From Aromatoleum toluolicum (GTDB lineage: Bacteria; Pseudomonadota; Gammaproteobacteria; Burkholderiales; Rhodocyclaceae): a stretch of 64,000 bases of DNA. Each line of letters opens with the position of its first letter. Within the stretch, counting starts at the first letter, position 1. Positions 12,653 through 24,145 of the stretch are shown here, in pieces. The DNA lies in the NCBI RefSeq assembly GCF_012911005.2, contig NZ_WTVS01000023.1, positions 22,258 through 86,257 of the forward strand, read 5' to 3'. Below the pieces are notes generated by a model. The model searched no databases. It was given only the letters and a program-made list of their open reading frames with translations, and was not told where the DNA came from. The translations under genes and the position numbers were made by a program.

Positions 12653-12802
12653 CGTTTGCGGATTTTTTGCAGTGATTCCGATTGAGGGTGGGACCGCCGG
12701 AACTTAGTCTTTACGCATCCGGTGGCACTGAATCCCCCGTGCAGCGGGAGTCGCCGGAGAGCGCGCCATTGCCGGCGCCGCATATTCCCAGGAGAGAAAA
12801 GT

Positions 12803-13612
12803 ATGATCGGATCAAAGATTTCTGTCATCGTTTGGAACGAGTTTCAGCACGAACGCGAGAACCCGGCCGTGCGCGCGATCTATCCCGAAGGGCTGCACGC
12901 GACCATTGCCGCCGCGTTGCGCGAGACGCCGGCCCTCAACGCCGGTGCGCTGCCGCTCGAGATCGGCACCGCTACCCTTGATCAGCCCGAACACGGCCTC
13001 GACGAAGAACGGCTGGCCGCCTGCGACGTGCTGGTCTGGTGGGGCCACAAGGCGCACGAGCAGGTCTCGGATGCCGTCGTCGAGCGCGTCCAGCGCCGCG
13101 TGCTTGAAGGCATGGGGCTGATCGTGCTGCACTCGGGGCACTTCTCGAAGATCTTCCGCCGCCTGCTCGGCACGAATTGCTCGCTGAAGTGGCGCGAGGC
13201 GGATGAGAAGGAGCGAGTGTGGGTGGTCGAACCTTCGCACCCGATCGCTGCCGGGCTGGGCGAATACTTCGAGCTGCCGTGCGAGGAAATGTACGGCGAG
13301 CGCTTCGACGTGCCAGCGCCGGACGAAACGGTGTTCATCTCGTGGTTCGAGGGGGGTGAGGTGTTCCGCTCCGGCCTGTGCTGGCAGCGCGGCCACGGCC
13401 GAATCTTCTACTTCCGTCCGGGGCACGAGGCCTATCCGACCTACCACGATGCCAGCGTGCAGCGGGTGATCGCGAACGCCGTGCGATGGGCTGCGCCGCG
13501 CGTGCGCATTGCCGACCGCTGCCCGATGTCGCCGCCACTTGAGAAGCTCTCGCCGAAGACGGGCGCCTTCGCACGCGTCGGGATCGTGCAGGAAAAGGGG
13601 GAGGGCAAATGA
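12803..13612 (+). CDS. ThuA domain protein (trehalose-utilisation type)
   Basis: A 269-aa protein of the ThuA family (glutamine-amidotransferase-like fold). The ATG at 12803 follows a GGAGAG ribosome-binding site; the longer open frame upstream lacks one. Conserved family segments include DVLVWWGHKAHEQV, LIVLHSGHFSKIF, the EPSHPIAAG segment, and RGHGRIFYFRPGHEAYPTYH near the C-terminus. In rhizobia ThuA acts with the Gfo/Idh-type ThuB in trehalose and related disaccharide catabolism through 3-keto sugars. Here the next gene overlaps by 4 bp and encodes exactly such an oxidoreductase, so the pair is ThuAB-like by organisation. The true substrate is unproven. Confidence 0.85.
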   Translation: MIGSKISVIVWNEFQHERENPAVRAIYPEGLHATIAAALRETPALNAGALPLEIGTATLDQPEHGLDEERLAACDVLVWWGHKAHEQVSDAVVERVQRRVLEGMGLIVLHSGHFSKIFRRLLGTNCSLKWREADEKERVWVVEPSHPIAAGLGEYFELPCEEMYGERFDVPAPDETVFISWFEGGEVFRSGLCWQRGHGRIFYFRPGHEAYPTYHDASVQRVIANAVRWAAPRVRIADRCPMSPPLEKLSPKTGAFARVGIVQEKGEGK

Positions 13613-14709
13613 GCGGCTACCAGGAAAGTGCCCGCGCAGCGGCGGCCGGGGCTCCGGCAGCGGACGAACGGCGGCTGCGGATCGGGGTTATCGGCCTGGG
13701 GATCGGGCGCATGCACATCGAGGGCTGGCGCCGGCATCCGGCGGTCGAAGTGGTCGCGATCGCCGATACGGATGCGGCGCGTCTCGCCACCGTCGGCGAG
13801 CAGTTCGGCATCGTTGCGCGCTACACCGATGCCGAGAAGATGCTTGCCGTCGAGGATCTCGATGTCGTGAGCGTATGCACGCCGAACAAGTTCCACAAAC
13901 CGCTGACGATCGCCGCGTTTGCAGCCGGTTGTCACGTGCTGTGCGAGAAGCCGATGGCGATGAACGCCGACGAAGGGCGCGAGATGCTGGCTGCCGCGCG
14001 ACGCGCCGGCAAACGCCTGATGATCAACTTCTCGTACCGCTTCAGCGCGCAATCGCGGGCCCTGAAGGCGCAGGTCGATGCGGGACTTTTCGGTGACTTC
14101 TACTTCGGGCGCTCGGTGTGGCACCGTCGCCGCGGGCTGCCCGGTTTCGGCGGCTGGTTCGGCACGAAGGCGCTTGCGGGCGGCGGGCCGCTGATCGACC
14201 TCGGCGTGCATCGTCTCGACCTTGCGCTGTGGTTGATGGGGTATCCCAAGCCGGTCTGGGTATTGGGCAGCACGTATGATCCGATCGCGCGGGAGCTCGC
14301 GGAGAAGTCCGGCAAGCGTTTCGACGTCGAAGACTTGGCGGCGGCGCTGATCCGCTTCGACAATGGCGCGACGCTCGTGCTCGAGGCGTCCTGGGCGGCG
14401 AACATCGGCGAGGCGGAATTGATGGAAACGCGTCTGCTCGGTACCCGGGCAGGATTGTTGCAGCACAACCTCGACGAAGGATACCGATTCGATGCCCATG
14501 TGTTCACCGAGCAGAACGGTGCGCAGTTCGACCTGCACCTGCATCCGCCGACTGGCGATGCGCCTTCGGCGATGCATGAGTTCGCTGCGGCAATCCTCGA
14601 CGAGCGGCCCCATCCTGCGAGCGGAGAGGAGGGCCTGATCGTGATGGAGATCCTCGACGCGATCTACGCGAGTGCCCGCAGCGGCGAGCCGGTGAGGATC
14701 GCCGCATGA
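13609..14709 (+). CDS. Gfo/Idh/MocA oxidoreductase, possible ThuB partner
   Basis: A 366-aa NAD(P)-dependent dehydrogenase. A Rossmann motif IGVIGLGIGRMHIEGW lies at residues about 24-39. The GCHVLCEKPMAMN segment carries the EKP lysine, and LIDLGVHRLDLALWLMG holds the active-site Asp/His pair. Its ATG overlaps the stop of the ThuA-like gene (ATGA), and its own stop overlaps the MFS gene start in the same way, so the three genes are translationally coupled. With the ThuA-like protein it could oxidise a disaccharide or its 3-keto derivative. It is only distantly similar to the other Gfo/Idh/MocA protein at 4345-5418. Confidence 0.87.
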   Translation: MSGYQESARAAAAGAPAADERRLRIGVIGLGIGRMHIEGWRRHPAVEVVAIADTDAARLATVGEQFGIVARYTDAEKMLAVEDLDVVSVCTPNKFHKPLTIAAFAAGCHVLCEKPMAMNADEGREMLAAARRAGKRLMINFSYRFSAQSRALKAQVDAGLFGDFYFGRSVWHRRRGLPGFGGWFGTKALAGGGPLIDLGVHRLDLALWLMGYPKPVWVLGSTYDPIARELAEKSGKRFDVEDLAAALIRFDNGATLVLEASWAANIGEAELMETRLLGTRAGLLQHNLDEGYRFDAHVFTEQNGAQFDLHLHPPTGDAPSAMHEFAAAILDERPHPASGEEGLIVMEILDAIYASARSGEPVRIAA

Positions 14710-15875
14710 GCACGGGGGCGGCGAACCTCGCTGGCGTGCGCGATCTACCGCTGCGCCGCGCGCGCTGGGCGACCCGCGTGCAGTTCGCCGTCCTCGGCGT
14801 TCTCGCAGGAGCGTGGGGCGCGCACCTGCCCTCCGTCAAGCAGCGCTATGCGCTCGATGAGGCTGAGCTCTCCATCGTGCTGCTCGCGGCCGCTCTCGGT
14901 GCTGTGTCCACGCTGTTGTTTGCCGGCCGGGTGGTTGCGCGCTTCGGTGCCCGCCGTGTGGTGCTCGGGGGCGGGGTGGCGATGTGTGCGGCCATCGCGC
15001 TCGTGCTGGTGCTGCCCGGCTTCGCACTGCTGCTGCCGGTTGCGCTGGTGTTCGGTGCCGGGATGAGTCTCTTCGATGTTTCGATCAACAGCGAGGGGTC
15101 GGAACTGGAGCATCTCACGGGGCGCGCCATCATGAGCAATCTGCACGGTATGTTCAGCGTCGGCGGGATGGCGGGCGCAGCCGCCGTTGCGGTGCTGCTG
15201 CGGGCTGACGTCGCGCCTGCGGCACAGCTCGCGGGGATCGGCGCTTGGCTCGCTCTCGCGGTCGGCGCCGCGGCGCGGGGGATGCTCGACACGCATGCGG
15301 GTGGTGAGGGACAGGCTCACTTCGTCTGGCCGAGAGGCGTCCTGCTGCTGATCGGCCTGCTGATCCTGGCGGGCATGATTGCCGAAGGGGTGATGTACGA
15401 CTGGTGCGTGCTGTACCTCAAGCAGGAGTTGGGGATGCCGCAGGCGGACGCAGCCCTCGGATACGCGGTGTTCTCGGCGGCGATGGCCCTGTCGCGTTTT
15501 GGCGGCGATGCGTTGCGCGAACGATTTCCCGAGCGGGTGGTGCTCCGTGCGGGAGCAAGCCTTGCGGCGGTCGCGATGGCGACCGTATTGCTGTCGGCAA
15601 CGCCATGGGTCGCGCTGGTCGGATTTGTACTGGTGGGGGCGGGTCTCGCTCCGGTCGCACCCATTCTCTTCAACGCCGCGACCAGGGTTCCGGGCGTGAG
15701 CCGCGCCGCGGCTATTGCGTCGGTGACCTCCATCGGTTACAGCGGGTTCATGGTCGGGCCGCCGCTGATCGGCGGGCTCGCGCATGCCAGTTCGTTGACG
15801 GCGGCCCTTTCGGTCGTGGTCATCGGTGCCGCGCTGCTGGCCCTCGGCGCCGGCAGGATTTCCGCCAGAGACTGA
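14706..15875 (+). CDS. MFS transporter (YbjJ/FucP-like)
   Basis: A 389-aa inner-membrane transporter of the major facilitator superfamily with about twelve hydrophobic segments. An early WGAHLPSVKQRY loop and the cytoplasmic VVARFGARRVVLGGG motif are typical of the YbjJ-like sugar-transporter branch. It is the third gene of the AraC-flanked ThuAB-like operon and starts within the stop of the preceding gene. It probably imports the substrate, or exports a product, of the two enzymes. A second MFS protein of the same general type is encoded at 28958-30115. Confidence 0.85.
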   Translation: MSTGAANLAGVRDLPLRRARWATRVQFAVLGVLAGAWGAHLPSVKQRYALDEAELSIVLLAAALGAVSTLLFAGRVVARFGARRVVLGGGVAMCAAIALVLVLPGFALLLPVALVFGAGMSLFDVSINSEGSELEHLTGRAIMSNLHGMFSVGGMAGAAAVAVLLRADVAPAAQLAGIGAWLALAVGAAARGMLDTHAGGEGQAHFVWPRGVLLLIGLLILAGMIAEGVMYDWCVLYLKQELGMPQADAALGYAVFSAAMALSRFGGDALRERFPERVVLRAGASLAAVAMATVLLSATPWVALVGFVLVGAGLAPVAPILFNAATRVPGVSRAAAIASVTSIGYSGFMVGPPLIGGLAHASSLTAALSVVVIGAALLALGAGRISARD

Positions 15876-17865
<1,990 letters not shown>

Positions 17866-17933
17866 GCCTGAAGGCCTGAACAGGGTGAAACCATGGAGCC
17901 CCGCCGCAGCACGCGGTCCTCATGGGCAGCCAT

Positions 17934-17950
17934 CCCCGGCCACGCCGGGG
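17934..17950. terminator. GC-rich hairpin between porin and lacI-type gene
   Basis: CCCCGGC and GCCGGGG form a perfect 7-bp stem around CAC, just after the porin and before the end of the convergent repressor gene. There is no T-run, so it is a possible bidirectional terminator rather than a classical intrinsic one. Confidence 0.4.
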
Positions 17951-17955
17951 GCGGG

Positions 17956-19008
17956 CTAGCCGAGCGCCTTCGCGCGCGGGCGTCGGGCAGGGGCGGGCGG
18001 CGGGCCGTCCGTCTCGCCCGCGCCGACGCACGGCTGCCCGAGGCGGTGCAGGTCGGCGAGCGGCTTGCCGGCGAGCACGTCGAGCACCAGATCAGCGAGG
18101 GCGCGGCCGGTCGATTCGCCGGTCGGCTGCAGCACGCCGGTCACCGTGCAGGTGAGCGGAATCTCGGACGGGATGCCGTCGTACACGATCAGCGACATCC
18201 CGCTGCCGGGTTTCCAGCCCTTGTCCCCGAGGGCGCGCAATGCGCCCACGCCCGCGACGTTGTTGTCGACCAGCAGCGCGGTGGGCGGCTTCTTCATCGC
18301 CAGCAGTCTGCCGACGGCCTGGTATCCGCCGATGCGGTTGAGCGGGGCCTCGATGACCAGTTCGGGATCGGGTTCGAGGCCGGCTTCGCGCAAGGCCGTG
18401 ATGAAGCCCTTGTAGCGCTGCGCCGCGAAGGTCAGGTCCAGCGGCGCGTGGATCAGGGCGATGCGGCGGTGGCCCAGTTCGAGCAGGCGCCGGGCGGCCA
18501 TGCGGCCACCGGCTTCGTTGTCGAAGTCGAACCACGCATAGGGGAGCGCCGTTTCGGTGCGGCCGTAGGCGACGAACGGAAAGTTGCGCTCCTGCAGGAA
18601 GCGGATGCGCGGATCGTCCAGGCGCGTGCGCGCAACGATCAGCGCGTCGACGCGGCGGCCATCGATGAGGCGGCGGTAGGTGTCGAGCTCGACGTCGGGG
18701 CGCGACGAATGGATCAGCAGGTCGATGCGGTGTTCCGCGAGCCGTTCGGTGAGGCCGGACACGACCTCGCCGAAGCGCATGTCGCCGATGTCGCTCGCGC
18801 CGAACGGATACACGATGCCGATCGCGTCGGCGCGGCCGGTGGCGAGCTGCCGCGCCTGGGGGTTGGGCTGGTAGCCGAGCTGGCTTGCGGCCTCGATGAC
18901 GCGCTGGCGCGTGGTCTCGCTGACGTCCGAATAGCCGTTGAGCGCACGGCTCACGGTGGTTTGGGAAAGTCCGAGCGACTCGGACAGCATTTTCAGATTG
19001 ACCTTCAT
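17956..19008 (-). CDS. LacI family transcriptional repressor of the alpha-glucoside regulon
   Basis: A 350-aa repressor. The frame is open further upstream, but the ATG at 19008 gives the canonical LacI N-terminus. The helix-turn-helix follows at once (MLSESLGLSQTTVSRALNG), then the hinge helix segment YQPNPQARQLATGR. The remainder is the periplasmic-binding-protein-like effector domain. It is divergent from the alpha-glucosidase operon. Two 14-bp palindromes of the LacI type (19125-19138 and 19147-19160) lie in the shared region, which suggests both autoregulation and repression of that operon. It resembles AglR/ThuR-type regulators; the inducer is probably an alpha-glucoside. Confidence 0.9.
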   Translation of the reverse strand: MKVNLKMLSESLGLSQTTVSRALNGYSDVSETTRQRVIEAASQLGYQPNPQARQLATGRADAIGIVYPFGASDIGDMRFGEVVSGLTERLAEHRIDLLIHSSRPDVELDTYRRLIDGRRVDALIVARTRLDDPRIRFLQERNFPFVAYGRTETALPYAWFDFDNEAGGRMAARRLLELGHRRIALIHAPLDLTFAAQRYKGFITALREAGLEPDPELVIEAPLNRIGGYQAVGRLLAMKKPPTALLVDNNVAGVGALRALGDKGWKPGSGMSLIVYDGIPSEIPLTCTVTGVLQPTGESTGRALADLVLDVLAGKPLADLHRLGQPCVGAGETDGPPPAPARRPRAKALG

Positions 19009-19124
19009 CGGCGTTCCTTCGGCCCGTATCGGGCATCCATGGGCCGTTTGCGGACGGCTCGCGCTATGACCCAAGTCTAGCGAGTTTTCGGGAGCGGATT
19101 CCTCACACAAAAAACAGTTTACAT

Positions 19125-19138
19125 CCAAAGCGCTTCGG
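19125..19138. promoter_or_regulatory. LacI-type operator 1
   Basis: CCAAAGCGCTTCGG is a palindrome with core AAGCGCTT, in the divergent region between the repressor gene and the alpha-glucosidase operon. Its centre is 22 bp (two helical turns) from operator 2. Confidence 0.65.
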
Positions 19139-19146
19139 ATTACGAT

Positions 19147-19160
19147 CCAAACCGCTTTGG
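19147..19160. promoter_or_regulatory. LacI-type operator 2
   Basis: CCAAACCGCTTTGG is a palindrome that differs from operator 1 mainly in its centre. The two-turn spacing puts both sites on the same face of the helix, which is suited to cooperative binding of repressor dimers. Confidence 0.65.
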
Positions 19161-19256
19161 AAGATTTTATAGCTTCATCAAACATATTCATCAAGAGCGG
19201 GTTTTCAATGTCCCCGGCGCACGTGTCGTGCGGGGCGCAGAGCGAGGAGCAGGGTC

Positions 19257-20906
19257 TTGGAAACGAAGTGGTGGCACGACGCCGTGGTGTATCAGATCTA
19301 CCCGCGCAGCTTCTGCGACGCGAACGGCGACGGCATCGGCGACCTCGCCGGGATCATCGCCAGGCTGGATTACCTGCGCACGCTGGGCGTGAATGTGATC
19401 TGGCTGTCGCCGGTATATCGCTCGCCGATGGACGACAACGGCTACGACATCTCGGATTACTGCGACATCGCGCCGGAGTTCGGTACGCTTGAAGAGATGG
19501 ATGCGCTGATCGCCGAGGCCGCCCGGCGCGACATCCGCATCGTGATGGACCTCGTCGTCAATCACACCTCGGACGAGCACCCGTGGTTCGTCGAGGCACG
19601 CAAGTCGAAGGACAACCCCTACCGCGACTATTACATCTGGCGCGCGCCGCAGGCCGACGGCTCGGCCCCGGACGTGCAGCGCTCCTGCTTCGGCGGCAGC
19701 GCCTGGGAGTTCGACGCTGCGACCGGCGAGTACTACTTCCACCTGTTCTCGAAGCGCCAGCCGGATCTGAACTGGGCGAATCCCAAGGTCCAGCGCGAAG
19801 TGCATCGCATGATGAACTGGTGGCTCGATCGCGGCATCGGCGGCTTCCGCATGGACGTCATCGACCTGATCGGCAAGGACGTCGATGCTGGCGTCACCAC
19901 CAACGGCCCGCGCCTGCACGCGTTGCTGCGTGAGATGAACGCGGCGACTTTCGGCGAGCGCGACGTGCTGACCGTGGGCGAGGCGTGGAGCGCGACGCCG
20001 GAGATCGCGAAGCTCTACTCCGATCCGCTGCGCCGCGAGCTGTCGATGGTGTTCCAGTTCGAGCACATCACGATCACGCACGACCCCGTTGAGGGCAAGT
20101 GGAAGCCGCGTGCCTTCGACCTGCGCGAGTTCAAGAAGGTGATCACGAAGTGGCAGACCGCGCTCGCCGACACTGGCTGGAACTCGCTCTTCTGGAACAA
20201 CCACGACTTGCCGCGTGCGGTGTCGAAGTACGGCGATCCGGGCCGCTACCGCGTCGAGTCCGCGAAGATGCTCGCGACCGCGCTGCATTTCCTGAAGGGC
20301 ACGCCCTACGTCTATCAGGGCGAGGAGATCGGCATGACCAACGTGCGCTTCGACTCGATCGCCGACTACCAGGACATCGAGTCGCTGAACCTCTACCGCG
20401 AGCGCACCGCGGCGGGCGTGCCGCACGCGGCGATGATGGAAGGCATCTACGCCAACGGCCGCGACAACGCGCGCACGCCGATGCAGTGGGATGACACGGT
20501 CAATGCCGGCTTCACGGCCGGCACGCCCTGGCTGAAGGTGAATCCCAACTACCGCGAGATCAACGCCGCGGCAGCACTCGACGACCCGAATTCAATCTTT
20601 CATCACTACCGCCGCCTGATCGCGCTGCGCAAGGAGCGCGCGGCGATGGTGCACGGCGACTACCGGCCGCTGTTCGAGGCGCACCCGCAGGTCTTCGCCT
20701 ACGAACGCAAGCTCGGCGGCGAGTGCATCGTCGTCATCAGCAACTTTTTCGCGGAGCCGGTCGAGCTGGAGCTGCCGGACGGGCTGCGCGGCGTGCGGGG
20801 CGAATGCCTCGTGAGCAACTACGACAGCTGCGGCGAGCTGGGCCACACGCTCGCGCTGCGCCCCTACGAATCCTTCGCCCTCGCGCTCGGCGCGCGGGCA
20901 GCCTGA
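19257..20906 (+). CDS. GH13 alpha-glucosidase, first copy
   Basis: A 549-aa cytoplasmic glycoside hydrolase of family 13 (oligo-1,6-glucosidase / alpha-glucosidase subfamily). It starts with TTG at 19257 behind a GAGGAGCAGGG site, giving the usual family start METKWWHDAVVYQIYPRSF. All GH13 boxes are present: DLVVNHTSDEHPWF, the nucleophile Asp in GGFRMDVIDL, the acid/base Glu in VGEAW, and the transition-state Asp in NNHDLPR. No signal peptide is seen. It opens the operon that continues with a second GH13 enzyme, the ABC importer and trehalase. It probably hydrolyses imported maltose, isomaltose, sucrose-type or similar glucosides; specificity cannot be read from sequence. Confidence 0.92.
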   Translation: METKWWHDAVVYQIYPRSFCDANGDGIGDLAGIIARLDYLRTLGVNVIWLSPVYRSPMDDNGYDISDYCDIAPEFGTLEEMDALIAEAARRDIRIVMDLVVNHTSDEHPWFVEARKSKDNPYRDYYIWRAPQADGSAPDVQRSCFGGSAWEFDAATGEYYFHLFSKRQPDLNWANPKVQREVHRMMNWWLDRGIGGFRMDVIDLIGKDVDAGVTTNGPRLHALLREMNAATFGERDVLTVGEAWSATPEIAKLYSDPLRRELSMVFQFEHITITHDPVEGKWKPRAFDLREFKKVITKWQTALADTGWNSLFWNNHDLPRAVSKYGDPGRYRVESAKMLATALHFLKGTPYVYQGEEIGMTNVRFDSIADYQDIESLNLYRERTAAGVPHAAMMEGIYANGRDNARTPMQWDDTVNAGFTAGTPWLKVNPNYREINAAAALDDPNSIFHHYRRLIALRKERAAMVHGDYRPLFEAHPQVFAYERKLGGECIVVISNFFAEPVELELPDGLRGVRGECLVSNYDSCGELGHTLALRPYESFALALGARAA

Positions 20907-20922
20907 CGAGAGGAATCCCCCA

Positions 20923-22629
20923 ATGAGTGAACAGCACAACAAGGTCGTGAAGACGCAGTGGTGGAAGGAGGCGGTCGCCTACCAGATCTACCCGCGCAGC
21001 TTCATGGACTCCAACGGCGACGGCATCGGCGACCTGAACGGCATCACCGCGCGCCTCGACTACCTGAAGGCGCTCGGGATCGACGTGATCTGGATCTGCC
21101 CGATGTACAAGTCGCCCAACGACGACAACGGCTACGACATCGCCGACTACCACGCGATCATGAAGGAGTTCGGCACGATGGCCGACTTCGACCGCCTGCT
21201 CGACGCGGTGCACAGCCGCGGCATGCGCCTGATCCTCGACCTGGTGGTGAATCACACCAGCGACGAGCACGCGTGGTTCATCGAGTCGCGCTCGTCGAAG
21301 GACAACCCGAAGCGCGACTGGTACGTGTGGCGCGACGGCAAGGATGGCAAGGGGGGTGAAAAAGGCAATGAGCCGAACAACTGGGAAAGCATCTTCAAGG
21401 GTTCGGCGTGGAAGTTCGACGAAACGACGGGCCAATACTTCCTGCACCTCTTCTCGACGCGCCAGCCCGACCTGAACTGGGAAAACCCGGAAGTGCGCAC
21501 GGCGATCAACGACATGGTGCGCTGGTGGCTGGACAAGGGCATCGACGGGTACCGTCTCGACGCCGTGAGCCACATGAAGAAGGTCGCCGGCCTGCCCGAC
21601 ATGCCGAATCCGGAAGGGCTCGACCACGTGTCCTGCCTGCCGATGCACATGAACGTCGATGGCGTCCTCGACTACATGGACAACCTGTGCCAGAACAGCT
21701 TTGCGGACTACGACATCATGACGGTGGGCGAGGCCAACGGCGTGTCCGCCGAGCAGGCCCGCGACTGGGTCGGAACCGACCGCAACCGGCTGAACATGAT
21801 CTTCCAGTTCGAGCACCTGCACCTGTGGGCGCAGGACCCGCAGGCGGCGCTGGACGTCGTCGCGCTGAAGAAAGTGTTCTCGCGCTGGCAGGGCACGCTG
21901 CACGGCGTGGGCTGGAATGCGCTGTTCCTTGAGAACCATGACATCCCGCGCATCGTGTCGAAGTGGGGCGACGTCGAGCACTACTGGCGCGAGAGCGCGA
22001 CCGCCCTCGCGACGATGTACTTCCTGATGGAAGGCACGCCCTTCATCTATCAGGGCCAGGAGATCGGGATGACCAACACCCGCTTCGACAGCATCGCCGA
22101 CTTCAATGACGTGTTCGCGAAGAACGAGTACGCGTTGCAGCGGGAGAAAGGCGTGCCGGCCGACGAGATCATCGCCACGCTCGCGGTCACGTCGCGCGAC
22201 AACTCGCGCACGCCGATGCAGTGGGACGCCTCGGCCAACGCCGGCTTCACGACCGGCACGCCGTGGCTGAAGGTGAATCCCAACTACCCGCAGATCAACG
22301 TCGCGCAGCAGGAAGCCGACCCCGATTCGATCCTGAACTACCACCGCCGCCTGATCGCGCTGCGCAAGGCCGAGCCGGTGCTGGTGCATGGGCGCTACGC
22401 GCTGCTGATGGAGAGCGACCCGCAGGTCTATGCCTACACCCGCACGCTGGGCAGCGAGCAGATCGTCGTGCTGACGAACCTCACCGGAAAGGACGCCCGC
22501 GTCGAGCACGACGGCTTCGCGCTGCGCCACGAGGATCTGCTGCTCGCGAACCACGCCGTCGCCGCCCATGGCGACGGGCGCCAACTGACGCTGCGCCCTT
22601 ACGAGGCCCGCGTGTATCGCGTGCGCTGA
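20923..22629 (+). CDS. GH13 alpha-glucosidase, second copy
   Basis: A 568-aa paralogue of the preceding enzyme, starting 16 bp after it with GAGAGGAA as ribosome-binding site. The N-terminus carries a ten-residue extension before QWWKEAVAYQIYPRSF. Catalytic boxes are intact: DLVVNHTSDEHAWF, the nucleophile in DGYRLDAVSH, the acid/base Glu in VGEANG, and the third acid in ENHDIPR. Residues after the nucleophile differ from copy 1 (AVSHMKK against VIDLIGK), so linkage or aglycone preference probably differs. Both lack signal peptides and act on sugars already imported. Confidence 0.92.
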   Translation: MSEQHNKVVKTQWWKEAVAYQIYPRSFMDSNGDGIGDLNGITARLDYLKALGIDVIWICPMYKSPNDDNGYDIADYHAIMKEFGTMADFDRLLDAVHSRGMRLILDLVVNHTSDEHAWFIESRSSKDNPKRDWYVWRDGKDGKGGEKGNEPNNWESIFKGSAWKFDETTGQYFLHLFSTRQPDLNWENPEVRTAINDMVRWWLDKGIDGYRLDAVSHMKKVAGLPDMPNPEGLDHVSCLPMHMNVDGVLDYMDNLCQNSFADYDIMTVGEANGVSAEQARDWVGTDRNRLNMIFQFEHLHLWAQDPQAALDVVALKKVFSRWQGTLHGVGWNALFLENHDIPRIVSKWGDVEHYWRESATALATMYFLMEGTPFIYQGQEIGMTNTRFDSIADFNDVFAKNEYALQREKGVPADEIIATLAVTSRDNSRTPMQWDASANAGFTTGTPWLKVNPNYPQINVAQQEADPDSILNYHRRLIALRKAEPVLVHGRYALLMESDPQVYAYTRTLGSEQIVVLTNLTGKDARVEHDGFALRHEDLLLANHAVAAHGDGRQLTLRPYEARVYRVR

Positions 22630-22681
22630 GCCCGAACCGCAAACGTATTACCGGAACCCGAGAAAAGGAGGAGACACAATC

Positions 22682-23950
22682 ATGAAGAAACTGCTTCCCG
22701 CCACCCTGACCGCGCTGATGTTCGGCGCCATCCCTGTCGCCCACGCCGACACGCTGAAGATGGCGTGCAACGTTTCCGGCGCGATGAAGCCCTACTGCGA
22801 GCACGTCAAGGGACGTTTCGAGAAGGAGACGCAGCACAAGCTCGCCTTCGTCGAAATGCCTGCCGCTTCGGACGAAAAGCTCGCGCTGTACCAGCAGATC
22901 TTCGCCGCGAAGGATGCCGACGCGGTCGACGTGCTGTCGATCGACGTGATCTGGACCGGCCTGCTCGACAAGCACCTGCTCGACCTCACCGACAAGGTGA
23001 AGGACCTCGAGCCGTCATTCTTCCCGAACAACTGGAAGAACAACATCGTCAACGGCCGCATCAAGGCCGTGCCCGGCCAGCTCGACGCCGGCATGATGTA
23101 CTACCGCAAGGACCTGCTCGCGAAGCACAAGGAGCAGCCGCCCAAGACCTGGGAGGATCTGACCCGAATCGCCAAGACCGTCCAGGAAGCCGAGCGCGCG
23201 GCCGGCAACAAGAACTTCTGGGGCTTCGTCTTCCAGGGCAAGGCCTACGAGGGGCTGTCGTGCGACGTGCTGGAATGGGTCGCGTCCTACAACGGCGGCA
23301 CCTTCGTCGATCCGGCCGGCAACATCACGATCAACAACCCGAAGGCGGCGAAGGCGCTCAACACCGCGGCGAGCTGGGTCGGCACGATCGCGCCGAAGGG
23401 CGTGATGGGCTACCAGGAGGAAGAGTCGCGCGCGGTGTTCCAGAACGGCGACGCGCTGTTCATGCGCAACTGGCCGTACGCCTACGTGCTCACGCAGGCG
23501 GACAACAGCCCGGTCAAGGGCAAGGTCGGTGTGATTCCGATCCCGAAGGGCGGCGAGGATGGCCTGCACGCGGCAACGCTGGGCGGCTGGCAGTGGAGCG
23601 TGAGCGCCTATTCGAAGAACCCGGACGCGGCGATCAAGCTTGTGCGCATCCTGTCGGAAGCCGAAACGCAGAAGCGCGCCTTCATGTTGCTGGGCATCCC
23701 GCCGGCCCGCGTCGATACCTATCAGGACGCGGAGGTGCAGGCCAAGGCGCCGTACCTCGCGGAGTTCAAGGACGTGTTCGCGAACGCCGTGCCGCGCCCC
23801 TCGACCCCGACCCGGTCGCAGTTCCCGAAGGTGTCGAAGGCGATGTTCAACGCCGGCTACGACGTGCTGAGCGGCCGCGCAACCGGCGAACAGGCGGTGG
23901 CCGACCTCGAAGACAAGTTGAAGCGCATCAAGGGCCGCGAGTGGAAGTGA
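22682..23950 (+). CDS. ABC alpha-glucoside-binding protein (AglE/ThuE-like)
   Basis: A 422-aa periplasmic solute-binding protein with a signal peptide cleaved after AHA near residue 21. The mature protein is a family-1 carbohydrate-binding protein, with the VDVLSIDVIWTGLLDKHLLDL segment, MYYRKDLL, TWEDL, and the C-terminal RPSTPTRSQFPKVS that is usual in trehalose/maltose-binding proteins. A strong AAAGGAGGAGA ribosome-binding site lies just upstream. The permease genes follow after a 261-bp hairpin-rich spacer, so more binding protein than permease is probably made. The genes around it suggest trehalose, maltose or related disaccharides as ligands. Confidence 0.9.
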   Translation: MKKLLPATLTALMFGAIPVAHADTLKMACNVSGAMKPYCEHVKGRFEKETQHKLAFVEMPAASDEKLALYQQIFAAKDADAVDVLSIDVIWTGLLDKHLLDLTDKVKDLEPSFFPNNWKNNIVNGRIKAVPGQLDAGMMYYRKDLLAKHKEQPPKTWEDLTRIAKTVQEAERAAGNKNFWGFVFQGKAYEGLSCDVLEWVASYNGGTFVDPAGNITINNPKAAKALNTAASWVGTIAPKGVMGYQEEESRAVFQNGDALFMRNWPYAYVLTQADNSPVKGKVGVIPIPKGGEDGLHAATLGGWQWSVSAYSKNPDAAIKLVRILSEAETQKRAFMLLGIPPARVDTYQDAEVQAKAPYLAEFKDVFANAVPRPSTPTRSQFPKVSKAMFNAGYDVLSGRATGEQAVADLEDKLKRIKGREWK

Positions 23951-23988
23951 TTGCGATGCCGGCGTGACAGCTTCGGCGCATCGTTCCT

Positions 23989-24145
23989 CCCCCTTCAACG
24001 GGGGCGGAGAAGGGGTTTCGGCGAGCACTGCTCGCCGCCTGCGGAGCGGCGAGGCGAAGCCGAGACTACCGGTTAGGTGGGGGATGGGTTTCTGCGGCGT
24101 TTGGTTAACCCATCCCCACCCCAACCCTCCCCTTGAAGGGGAGGG
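23989..24145. repeat. Cluster of three hairpins between binding-protein and permease genes
   Basis: Three inverted repeats fill the spacer: CCCCC/GGGGG around TTCAAC (23989-24004), GGCGAGCA/TGCTCGCC (24020-24036), and CCCTCCCC/GGGGAGGG around TTGAA (24125-24145). This is the position of the REP sequences between malE and malF in Escherichia coli. A similar role in stabilising upstream mRNA or lowering downstream expression is plausible. The wording resembles dispersed repeats of high-GC proteobacteria. Confidence 0.6.
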
